From positions 1,302,001 through 1,366,000 of the forward strand of contig OZ241745.1 in the NCBI GenBank assembly GCA_965201115.1: DNA of 64,000 nt, written 5' to 3'. Below, one piece after another: positions 35,152 to 43,760 of this stretch. The stretch comes from JANQOH01 sp965201115. GTDB taxonomy: Bacteria; Pseudomonadota; Alphaproteobacteria; UBA7887. The first letter of the stretch is position 1. The number at the start of each line of letters is the position of its first letter. The notes under the pieces were generated by a model, which saw only the letters and a list, made by a program, of their open reading frames with translations, made no database searches and was not told the DNA's origin. A program made the position numbers and the translations under genes.

Positions 35152-37518
35152 CTATATCTCGCCGCCGGGGTCGGGCAGCAGGACCTCGCGCTTGCCGACG
35201 TGGTTGGCCTTGCCGACCATCCCCTCGGCTTCCATGCGTTCGACGATTTTGGCGGCGCGGTTGTAGCCGATGGAGAGATGCCGCTGGACGAAACTGGTGG
35301 AGGCCTTGCGTTCGCGCGCGACCAGCGCGACCGCGCGGTCGAAAAGGTCGTCGCCGGAATCGCCGCCTTGCGGGCCGGCGGGCGAGTCGTCGGCGGACTC
35401 CTCGGTGATCGAATCGAGATAGTGGGGCTCGCCTTGGGAGCGCGCGAAATCGGCCGCCGCCTCCACTTCCTCGTCGGCGACGAACGGGCCGTGGACGCGG
35501 GTCAGCCGCCCGCCGCCGGCCATGTAGAGCATGTCGCCCATGCCGAGCAGTTGTTCCGCGCCCTGCTCGCCCAATATGGTTCGGCTGTCGATCTTCGACG
35601 TCACCTGGAAGCTGATCCGCGTCGGCAGGTTGGCCTTGATGGTGCCCGTGATGACATCGACCGACGGCCGCTGCGTGGCGACGATCAGGTGGATGCCGGC
35701 GGCGCGCGCCTTTTGCGCCAGGCTCTGGATCGCCACCTCGATGTCCTTGCCGGCCACCAGCATCAGATCGGCCACCTCATCGACCACGACGACGATATAG
35801 GGCAGCGGGGTCATGTCGAGAGGCTGCGATTCGTAGTTCGGCCGGCCGGTTTCGCTGTCGAAGCCGGTCTGCACCGTGCGTTCGAGCGTTTCGCCGCGCG
35901 CCGCCGCGTCGCGTATGCGCTTGTTGTAGCCCGCGATATTGCGCACGTTCAGGTGCGACATCAGGCGGTAGCGCTCGTTCATCTCCTTGACCGCCCATTT
36001 CAGCGCCGAAACGGCCTTGCCGGGGTCGGTGACCACCGGATGCAGCAGGTGCGGAATATCGCCGTACACCGAGAGTTCCAGCATCTTCGGGTCGATCATG
36101 ATCATCCGGCATTCCTCGGGCCCGAGCCGGTAGAGCAGCGACAGGATCATGGCGTTTACCGCCACCGACTTGCCCGACCCCGTGGTGCCCGCGATGAGCA
36201 GATGCGGCATGCGCGCCAGGTCGGCGACCGTCGGCGCGCCGGAAATGTCCTTGCCCAAAACGATGGGCAGCGTCCGCTTCGGGTCGCGGTATTCGTCCGT
36301 GCCGAGCAGGCCGCCGAGATAGACGATCTCGCGGCGTTCGTTCGGGAGCTCGATGCCGATGGCGTTGCGTCCGGGGATGACCGCGACGCGCGCCGACACC
36401 GCGCTCATCGACCGCGCGATGTCGTCGGCGAGCGCGACAACGCGCGCGGCGCGCGTGCCGGGCGCCGGCTCCAGCTCGTAGCGCGTCACCACCGGGCCGT
36501 GGCTCACGCGCGCGATCTCGCCGCGCACGCCGAAATCCTTGAGCACCGCCTCCAGCGCGCGCGCGTTTTCGGCCAGCGCCTCCTCGCCGGGCGTATCGAC
36601 CTCGCTCCGCGCGCCGTCGGACAGCAGGGCGAGCGGCGGCGGCGTATAGCGCCCGCCGGGCGCCGCGGCGGCGGGCGTATCCTCCGCGGGAGCGTTCCGT
36701 TCGGGCGCGCCGGCGGCCTCGCCCCCATCGCTCGCCGCGCGCGCCGGCTCGTCTTCGCGCGGCGCGGGCTCGGCCTGCAACACGGGCTCCGCGCGGTGCG
36801 GCGCGGCCGCGGCGGCTTCCGGGCGGCATGGCGCGGCGCCCGTCTCCGACGTCTCCTCTTCGCTTGCCGCTTCGCGCGCGGCGGGGCGGCGCAGGCGGCG
36901 CGCGGCCCACAGCGCGGGCGCCGCGGCGAAAGCGGCCGCCGCGCCGATGCGCCCCCACTCGCCGCGGGCGAGCGCGGTCGCGTAAACGCCGGCCGCCAGG
37001 GCGAGCGCCGCGGCCGCCAGCGCCGCGGCCCAGCGCCACGCGCCAAGGCCGGAAGCCAGCGCGGCCGAGAGCAGGCCCCCGGCCGCGCCGCCCAGGCCCG
37101 CGTGAGCGGGCCAGCGCGCGTCCGGCATCGCAAGCGCCAGCGCCGCCGCCAACCCCGTCATGGCGGCGAGCGCCGCGCCGGCGCGGAGCCACGGCCGCGC
37201 CAGCCGCCGATCGCGCCACAGCCGCCAGCCCCACGCCAGCGCGACGGCGGAAACGAGCGCGGCGGCGAGACCGAAGGTCTGCAAGCCCATGTCGGCGGCC
37301 CATGCGCCGGCGGCGCCGAGCCAGTTCGCCGCCGCGCCGCCGCCGGCCGTGTTCCACGACGGATCCGCCGAATTGTACGACGCCAGCGCCGCCAGCCACA
37401 GCAGCGCAAGAACGCAGGTCGCGACCCCCGCCGCCTCGACGGCGGCGCGCCGCAGCCGATCCCCCACCCCCGCGGGCAGCAGCGGAACCCTGGACAAACT
37501 CCCCGATCGCACGGTCAT
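35152..37518 (-). CDS. ftsK: DNA translocase FtsK
   Basis: This is 788 residues from ATG 37518, which overlaps the stop of the aminotransferase (ATGA). The N-terminal region (about 25-190) has several hydrophobic helices that anchor the protein at the septum. A low-complexity alanine/proline/glutamate linker follows to about 310. The motor has Walker A GTTGSGKSVAVNAM, Walker B IVVVVDEVADLML, and RTILGEQGAEQLLGMGDMLY. The C-terminal gamma winged helix (LFDRAVALVARERKASTSFV) reads KOPS sites. FtsK pumps chromosome ends across the closing septum and activates XerCD. All key parts are present. Confidence 0.97.
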   Translation of the reverse strand: MTVRSGSLSRVPLLPAGVGDRLRRAAVEAAGVATCVLALLWLAALASYNSADPSWNTAGGGAAANWLGAAGAWAADMGLQTFGLAAALVSAVALAWGWRLWRDRRLARPWLRAGAALAAMTGLAAALALAMPDARWPAHAGLGGAAGGLLSAALASGLGAWRWAAALAAAALALAAGVYATALARGEWGRIGAAAAFAAAPALWAARRLRRPAAREAASEEETSETGAAPCRPEAAAAAPHRAEPVLQAEPAPREDEPARAASDGGEAAGAPERNAPAEDTPAAAAPGGRYTPPPLALLSDGARSEVDTPGEEALAENARALEAVLKDFGVRGEIARVSHGPVVTRYELEPAPGTRAARVVALADDIARSMSAVSARVAVIPGRNAIGIELPNERREIVYLGGLLGTDEYRDPKRTLPIVLGKDISGAPTVADLARMPHLLIAGTTGSGKSVAVNAMILSLLYRLGPEECRMIMIDPKMLELSVYGDIPHLLHPVVTDPGKAVSALKWAVKEMNERYRLMSHLNVRNIAGYNKRIRDAAARGETLERTVQTGFDSETGRPNYESQPLDMTPLPYIVVVVDEVADLMLVAGKDIEVAIQSLAQKARAAGIHLIVATQRPSVDVITGTIKANLPTRISFQVTSKIDSRTILGEQGAEQLLGMGDMLYMAGGGRLTRVHGPFVADEEVEAAADFARSQGEPHYLDSITEESADDSPAGPQGGDSGDDLFDRAVALVARERKASTSFVQRHLSIGYNRAAKIVERMEAEGMVGKANHVGKREVLLPDPGGEI

Positions 37519-38714
37519 GCGCCGTCTCCCCGCAGGACGTCGGCAATACGCGCAAGCGCCGCCCCGGCGGTCGCCGCGTCGTGTACCAATGCGATTCGTA
37601 TATAGGGCGATCCCGGCCCGCGGCCCGCGGCGGGCCGGCTCAGATAGGCCCCGGGCATTACCCTGACGCCCGCCCGCGCCCACAGCCGCCGCGCCGCCGC
37701 TTCGCCGTCGCCCACATCGAGCCACAGATAGAACCCGCCGGCGGGGCGGTAGAAGCCGTGGCGCCCGTCGAGAAGGCGCGCGGCCGTATCGAACTTGCGG
37801 CGGTAGAGCGCGCGGCTTTCCTCCACATGGGTTTCGTCGCGCCACAGCGCCGCCGCCGCCGCCTGGACGGGAAGCGGGGTCGCGCCGCCGGTATAGGCGC
37901 GCAGACGCGCGAACTCAGCGATCAGCGCGGGGTCGCCGGCCACGAAACCGGACCGCAGGCCGGGGACGTTCGACCGCTTCGACAGCGAATGGAACGCGAG
38001 TATCCGGTCGAAATTCCCGTCTTCGCGGCAGGCCTCGAAAATCCCCGGCGGCGGCGCGCCGCAATAGACGTCGGAATAGCACGCGTCGATCGCGAGCGTG
38101 AAATCGTGGCGCCGCGCGAGCGCCGCCAAGTCCTTCAGATAGGCGAGGCCGGCCACCGTGCCTTGCGGGTTCGACGGCGTACACAGATAGGCCAGCGCCG
38201 CGCGCCGCAGCACGCGCTCCGGCAGGCTCGCGAAATCCGGCAGGAACCCGGTTTCCGCCGCGGCGGATACGAACACCGGCTCCGCCCCGGCCATGACCGC
38301 CGCGCCGGCATAGACCTGGTAGAACGGGTTGGGCATCAGCGCCACGGGGCGCTCGCCGCCCGCGGATTCGGGAACGGCGAGAAGCGCGACCGCGAACAGC
38401 GCCTCGCGCGTGCCGTTGCACGGCAGGATATGCGCGTCCGGGTCGATCGCGCCGGCCGGCAGGCCATAGCGCCGCGCAAGCCATTCGGCGCACGCGGCGC
38501 GCAAGTCGGGCGTACCCGGCGTCGGCGGATACCGCCCCCACCCTGCCGCCTCCGCCGCCAGCGCCTCCCGCACAAGCGCGGGAACGGGATGCTTGGGTTC
38601 GCCGATCGACATGACAATCAGCTCGACCCCGCGCGGCGGGGCCACGTCCGCAAGCAGCTCGGCCAGGCGCCGGAACGGATAGTCGGCCAGCGCCGCCAGA
38701 CGGTCGTTGATCAT
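37515..38714 (-). CDS. PLP-dependent class I/II aminotransferase, DapC-like
   Basis: This is 399 residues from ATG 38714 (MINDRLAALADYPFRRLAEL); the longer frame upstream is not family-like. The N-terminal SIGEPKHPVPALVREAL and substrate-side ILPCNGTREALF are typical of N-succinyl-diaminopimelate aminotransferases (DapC) and close relatives. The PLP-binding pieces are CTPSNPQGTV, IDACYSDVYC and the lysine in FHSLSKRSNVPGLRSGF. The reaction would move an amino group in lysine and peptidoglycan precursor synthesis. Its coupling to ftsK is common in alphaproteobacteria. Another 2-oxo acid substrate cannot be excluded. Confidence 0.85.
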   Translation of the reverse strand: MINDRLAALADYPFRRLAELLADVAPPRGVELIVMSIGEPKHPVPALVREALAAEAAGWGRYPPTPGTPDLRAACAEWLARRYGLPAGAIDPDAHILPCNGTREALFAVALLAVPESAGGERPVALMPNPFYQVYAGAAVMAGAEPVFVSAAAETGFLPDFASLPERVLRRAALAYLCTPSNPQGTVAGLAYLKDLAALARRHDFTLAIDACYSDVYCGAPPPGIFEACREDGNFDRILAFHSLSKRSNVPGLRSGFVAGDPALIAEFARLRAYTGGATPLPVQAAAAALWRDETHVEESRALYRRKFDTAARLLDGRHGFYRPAGGFYLWLDVGDGEAAARRLWARAGVRVMPGAYLSRPAAGRGPGSPYIRIALVHDAATAGAALARIADVLRGDGA

Positions 38715-39093
38715 GCGGAGCTCTCGGCGAAAATCCCGCGGCAATCTTGGGCCAGCCCTCGCTCCGGCGCAAGCCGCCCGGGAGCGCGGGAGTGCGGGCG
38801 CCCCGCCGGCATCGTCCTCTCGGCCGCTCCACGGGCATGTCGGCGTGGCCAGCCTTCTTGACCTCAGTCGGAATCGAACGGCAGCGCTCCACGTGCATGC
38901 CGACGAGACGCCGACGCTCGCGGGAAACGAGTCAACCTCGGCAACCCTCGGTATACCCCGCGGGCCATAGATGCTCACCATTCGGCGCCCGCCATCTCAT
39001 GTCGGTCACGGCTATTTTGGCGCGGTTGCCACGAGTCGACATCGATAACCCTCGGTATAGCCTTACTGGCGCACCTCCAACTATTCCATCGCG
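38715..39093. other. Intergenic region upstream of the aminotransferase-ftsK operon, with a repeated motif
   Basis: No gene is seen in these 379 bp. The region should carry the promoter of the aminotransferase-ftsK unit (minus strand), but no clear promoter is evident. A motif of about 29 bp ending aaccctcggtata occurs twice, near 38928-38957 and 39024-39053, in the same orientation and about 95 bp apart, with roughly four or five differences. It may be a pair of protein-binding sites or a boundary duplication of the AT-richer insertion that starts at 39094. Confidence 0.4.
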
Positions 39094-42000
39094 TCAAACG
39101 GCTACTTCTTCGCACTCTTCCTTCCCTGTCTCGCCTGCCGCTCCCGAGACCGATCCCTTTTTTGATGGGTCTGCTCCTTCTCCTACGCTGCTCTGCAAAA
39201 AATGTCCTTTGACCCACTCGTTATAGTAACGTCTCGCGGCGCGTGGCAACTGTGGTATCAGTATTTCCAACCATCTACGAAACTCCCTGCCCTTGCGTCG
39301 CAAAAGCAGCGCCCGCAAGACTATGCTTGTAGCCTTCTCCCTCTTAATTCCGGCGTATCGGATATCCGTCCAGATATTCCATAAAAATCCCGCAGCTACA
39401 TCGATATGCGACTTCGCTTCCGCATCCTCGGTCCCGAGATACCTACAAATAACGCTCAAACGCTCCAGCCCCGGCCATATATCTCTTCTATATATCGACA
39501 GCAGTACATCCTGATCCACCCAAATATGCACGAATCGACGCGTTGCTAACTTCAGAACAGCGTCGGCGTATTCGTCCAAGCTGACCAGTTGCCGTCTGTG
39601 CGCAACAAATAGCAAGGATTGAAGCCAAATTCCCCTCGTTCCAAAGTCTCGCTCAGCCAAATGCCTCATTGCCATATCCTCGCATATAAGCAACCGTTTG
39701 TCGCCGGCCAGTACTGCGGGGACCACAGCCTCCCATTGCGGCAATCCTCGAAGCTGCTCGCCCGCTTCCGGCAGATTATCCGGAATTACCAAAGGTTCGC
39801 TATCGCATCCTTCCTCCACCATCGACAGTCTGTATCGAATCGATCTAATCCGATTGTCTACTTCATCCGATCCCGTTTTGCGATAAACATACTGCCCTTC
39901 CTCGTAACTCAACGTTTCCATATCCTGACCGCGCCGCATACACCAAGAGTCGAGGAGCGATCTCAAATGCTCCACCTCCGTCGTCGGAATTGAAACCGGT
40001 CCGACGATCTCGCGCATAACATGGAACATCCTGCCCTCGGGCAAAAGCTCCGCTGCGATCCACGCTGTCAGCCCATCCACAACGGCCCCTCCACTGCCAT
40101 ACCGCTCAACCAACGCAACGACTGCGTCTCTCTCTTTCGCGGTCCCAATACACACCCGTACGTCCATCCGCATAGAAGCAATATACTCAGCAAATTCGAT
40201 GCGAGATCCAAATCCCTGCCCGGCTGCGAATGCAATAGGAATACCGTGACGCAAATACAAGTCCGCGCGTTCGCGCCCCTCATCGGCCCTTTCTCGAATC
40301 GCCTTGAATATCGGTTCGGGATCCTTATCCACCTCGCGGAGAATGGCAAACCCAGCATGGTCCGGAAATCGCTCCTCAATTTCTTCGGAAATGTGGCGAA
40401 ACGCCCTTAGCCATCGCGGAGCGGTCGCAGCTACCGTCCATTTCCGAGGCTTCCCCCCAACACGATCAGGGTATTCGAAACTGTCTCCCTTCCGATATCC
40501 AACAAACGCAGAGACGAACGGATTATTAATATCGATTCTCTGGCCCCATGCCCTGTCCTTGTCCTCGCCCACCATCATCTCTTGGATCCGGCCGTCGTTA
40601 CTCTCCAAACGCACCCAAACACCATCGCCAACCGCCACATCGAGATCTACTTCGCTCTTGCCAAGCACTACGATCTGCAGCACCAAGACCAGGAACCGGT
40701 TTACTACGTCAGACGAGTCGATACCGTCTACGACTGCATCGTAAGCTACCTCGACAGCTTGCTGGGGTCGGAGAAACTCTTTTAGTACATGAGCAAATTG
40801 CATCCGCCGTATCGGCGATTCGAAAGCCGCATCCAGGTCGACATTCTCGAGAAGGTTGTGAATAGACGCCTTATCGCCCAAACGCCAGCGAACTTTTATC
40901 AGGGGCAGCAAGTACTCCAATCTCGGTATTGTTTCGTAAGCTTCCTCGAAACAACGCGCCGCAATATCCAGCGCTCCCATATTGAAACGCAGCACACCTT
41001 CCAGCCCTCGGTAGAACGATAACCGTCGAATATTCTCATCCAGCTGCTCGAAGAACTTCGCCGCTCTCTCCCGTGCCGGAAAATCCGCCGCCAGTGCGGT
41101 TGCAAGAAGCCGTACTTCGGGGTCATCCCGGCAAATCGCGAATCGATCCTTTAGAATATCCGCGGCTATGCGAGCGTCACCGCGAGCCAGCGCCTCGTTT
41201 GCGAGATGTAGTCGTGCATCCAAATGATCGTTCCCCATCGTCAACGCGGCCCGTGCGAGATCGTAATATGATTTGGAGATGTCGTCAAAGCCGCGCTGAC
41301 GAGCGTACTCCGCGAGCATTACCGCTCCACGAACGTTCTCGGAAAACGTTTGCCGATACGCGTTCAGCAGGCTGCTGACATCCCCTTTGTCGGCAATCTC
41401 TATTTTTGCTCTCGCGAGAACAGCATCCAACAATTGCGCTGCGCGAGCGGGAAATTTTTCCCGATGATTGTCGATAATGCCCGCAGCTCGATCCCATCTG
41501 TTTTCTGCAATCGCAAGATGCAGACGGACATCGACAGTGTCGGAAGTGCAAGGCATTTGCGACAGGATATCGTTCGCGCGATCAGGGTTTCCATTTTCGA
41601 TCCAGGCGATGGCCATGTGTCTGCGAATTTGGGTGTTGTGAGGGAAATATCGGAGCGCTGTTTCCCCCAGTTCTATAACTCTGTCGAATTCCCTGGATAT
41701 TACAAGAGCGACCAGGAAATTGAGGAGAAAAGACGGCGGCTCTTTATCCATATACTGTCGGGATGTCACGGCGCGCGACCACATATCGTCGTAGATATCT
41801 CTCGCTTTTACGACATTTTCGTAGTCTGTACGGCGTCTGAACGCAACCGCCGCGCCGTTCGATTCCTGAATCGCTTCATCGAGCAATGCGTTGGCATATA
41901 ACTCCTGGATACCGTCGTCATCGGGGTGTTCGTCGTACGCGTTCGCGGCGAGATCCCGCCAAACGCTGGGCGATCCCCGTTCTCTCTGCCATCGAGTATT

Positions 42001-43065
42001 GGCTTTCATGACAGATGAATGGGTGCGTAACGAAGGAGGTATATGGGTAAGCGGGTCGGCTATTGTCTCATCGCTTATCGCGGCTTCGATATATATGGAC
42101 GCGAGTGGCGCCGAATCGGGATGGCTGGAAATATGACGTTCGGCCCACTGTATAACTTTACGCATATTTCCCTGCAGGAAAAATCCATAAGCTTTGTTGA
42201 ACACTGCTTTTGGATTTAGCGGATCGAGATCGTATGCCTCGATAAAGCTGCGGGCCGCCGTTTCGCTGTCTCCCAGCTTCAGCTTGCAGGCAGCGATATT
42301 GCTTTCTATTCTGAACCGAAGGCGATCATCGATATCTTCGCCCAATTTATTCTTGAGTTCGATGAGTCGTTTCATCGCAAGGTTAGGCATAGTGTCGAGC
42401 AATTCCGCATGCGATGTGATCTGTTCATCGTGAATGTCGCGGATTTGGTGTGCTATATCGGCCGTAGCCACGGCAAATTTTGTGGCGGCGACATCGTTGT
42501 TGCTTGCGAGGTCCGGAAGGGGTCGAGTCGTACCGACTTGTTCGGCGTGGCCCTGTATCGTTAGTGGAGTTTCGTTCAGATTGTTCCCGTAGGTTGCGTG
42601 AAACGGAGTGAATGCGTTGACTGCTTCGCGATAGCGGCAAATTTCGTCTTGCAAGCTGTTCCAGCCCCAAATGACAATTGCAATATTACGTTCGTGTTTT
42701 GTCATAACCTCGCACTGCAGCTGTTTCGCCAATGCTTGCAATCGTGTGTCGGTTGGCGCGGTCGTTACGATATGGTATTCGCTGAGGGGCGGTCTGAAGG
42801 CGAGAGCGTTTTCCACTTCTCGACGTATTTCGGATTCGGACAGCAGTCGCCGTTCGGTGCGTAGTTTGCACTGCACGCCTACCAAGCACTCAGGGTCGCG
42901 ATTGCGGCAGCCGATCAGGTCGACGCCGTTCTGCGATTGGCCCGATCGGCCGTATAGTTGTACGTTGGGATCCTTAAGAATGCATCTCCACAGCACTGCC
43001 ATCCCGCGCTCGAATGTTTGCGGATCTTGCGGTTTGGGTATCTGTATGTGGGTATATGCAGACAT
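39094..43065 (-). CDS. Large multidomain conflict-type protein: PD-(D/E)XK-like nuclease, TPRs, GreA/GreB-C-like and PIN-like domains
   Basis: This 1323-residue protein starts at ATG 43065 (AGGAAAGGA upstream). N-terminal part: E19 in TFERGMAVLW, D49 in NGVDLIG and Q65-x-K67 in VGVQCK, a restriction-endonuclease-like core with an Mrr-type E...D...QxK set. From about 215 to 790 there are many TPR-like helical pairs (ETAARSFIEAYDLDPLNPKA, DRVIELGETALRYFPHNTQI). At about 805-880 comes a GreA/GreB-C-like barrel (VGDGVWVRLE then NPFVSAFVGYRKGDSFEYP). The C-terminal third holds a PIN-like segment (LICEDMAMRHLAERDFG, GIWLQSLLFVAH, HIWVDQDVLL) with acidic residues. The gene is AT-richer than its neighbours, a sign of transfer. 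I believe TPR-GreA/B-C-PIN proteins have been noted in surveys of prokaryotic conflict systems; function is unproven. Confidence 0.7.
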   Translation of the reverse strand: MSAYTHIQIPKPQDPQTFERGMAVLWRCILKDPNVQLYGRSGQSQNGVDLIGCRNRDPECLVGVQCKLRTERRLLSESEIRREVENALAFRPPLSEYHIVTTAPTDTRLQALAKQLQCEVMTKHERNIAIVIWGWNSLQDEICRYREAVNAFTPFHATYGNNLNETPLTIQGHAEQVGTTRPLPDLASNNDVAATKFAVATADIAHQIRDIHDEQITSHAELLDTMPNLAMKRLIELKNKLGEDIDDRLRFRIESNIAACKLKLGDSETAARSFIEAYDLDPLNPKAVFNKAYGFFLQGNMRKVIQWAERHISSHPDSAPLASIYIEAAISDETIADPLTHIPPSLRTHSSVMKANTRWQRERGSPSVWRDLAANAYDEHPDDDGIQELYANALLDEAIQESNGAAVAFRRRTDYENVVKARDIYDDMWSRAVTSRQYMDKEPPSFLLNFLVALVISREFDRVIELGETALRYFPHNTQIRRHMAIAWIENGNPDRANDILSQMPCTSDTVDVRLHLAIAENRWDRAAGIIDNHREKFPARAAQLLDAVLARAKIEIADKGDVSSLLNAYRQTFSENVRGAVMLAEYARQRGFDDISKSYYDLARAALTMGNDHLDARLHLANEALARGDARIAADILKDRFAICRDDPEVRLLATALAADFPARERAAKFFEQLDENIRRLSFYRGLEGVLRFNMGALDIAARCFEEAYETIPRLEYLLPLIKVRWRLGDKASIHNLLENVDLDAAFESPIRRMQFAHVLKEFLRPQQAVEVAYDAVVDGIDSSDVVNRFLVLVLQIVVLGKSEVDLDVAVGDGVWVRLESNDGRIQEMMVGEDKDRAWGQRIDINNPFVSAFVGYRKGDSFEYPDRVGGKPRKWTVAATAPRWLRAFRHISEEIEERFPDHAGFAILREVDKDPEPIFKAIRERADEGRERADLYLRHGIPIAFAAGQGFGSRIEFAEYIASMRMDVRVCIGTAKERDAVVALVERYGSGGAVVDGLTAWIAAELLPEGRMFHVMREIVGPVSIPTTEVEHLRSLLDSWCMRRGQDMETLSYEEGQYVYRKTGSDEVDNRIRSIRYRLSMVEEGCDSEPLVIPDNLPEAGEQLRGLPQWEAVVPAVLAGDKRLLICEDMAMRHLAERDFGTRGIWLQSLLFVAHRRQLVSLDEYADAVLKLATRRFVHIWVDQDVLLSIYRRDIWPGLERLSVICRYLGTEDAEAKSHIDVAAGFLWNIWTDIRYAGIKREKATSIVLRALLLRRKGREFRRWLEILIPQLPRAARRYYNEWVKGHFLQSSVGEGADPSKKGSVSGAAGETGKEECEEVAV

Positions 43066-43760
43066 GGTTAATTATCCTTTCCTGCATTGCTCGCTGAGTT
43101 TCGCAATGGACGGGTTGTTGTAACACGGTGTGGGAGCACAGCGCCGATACTGCGCGAGAGCGGACGACACGTCCGGTACCGTCGTATACTGCGCCGTGGC
43201 CGCGCTTTCGGACTGCGGCTCGGTCGAGCAGGCGTGCCCCCCGACAACTCAGCGGCGGCGCGGCCCCGCGCGGCGCGTTGGCGGGCGCCGGCTGTCGGCG
43301 CTGACCGCGAGGCGACAATTGCGCTTGGTCTGTTCGCACTCGGTAGTCGCGGCTCGCCATCTATACGGTCGACCCATGTCGTTACGTGTATCGACGCTGT
43401 CTCCGGCAGCTTCATGCGCGTCGATGCTATATCGGCGGTAAACGGCGCGCAACCCTTGTCGGGCTTTGCCGACGCAAGAAGTGTCGCGTTGGCTGAGTAT
43501 ACCCGATTCGCAGCGCTCGTTGCCAGTACGGGTGTTCGGTCCGGCGGCGCAACACAGTGGGCGCGAGCGGAGGCGCTACCAGCGAGCGTCGCGCCAAGGC
43601 GTGCGGTTTCAAGCGTGAACAGGCAACTCCGACGATCATGCGGCCGGTCGCGATCGCTACGCATGCGGCCCGCCGCCTTGATGCGGATCGCTGGGGGCTC
43701 GCGCGCGGGAAGCGAGCAGGTTGCACGCCAATATCGTGCATGCCGGCATACGCCAACACA
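43066..43760. other. Intergenic region without a recognisable gene
   Basis: About 695 bp between the start of the 1323-residue protein and the end of the mod gene, both on the minus strand. Several short frames exist on both strands, but none resembles a known family or has a convincing ribosome site. It should contain the promoter of the large protein. It is of intermediate base composition, and a decayed gene or small RNA cannot be excluded. Confidence 0.4.

Noticed and set aside
38860..38910. tRNA fragment on the minus strand (a gttcgattcc string)
   Set aside because: The T-loop-like string lacks pairing arms on both sides, and no acceptor or anticodon arm can be drawn.
43068..43664. A 198-codon minus-strand frame upstream of the large nuclease gene
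   Set aside because: Arginine, alanine, serine and threonine-rich, with no family likeness and no ribosome site; it overlaps other equally open frames.
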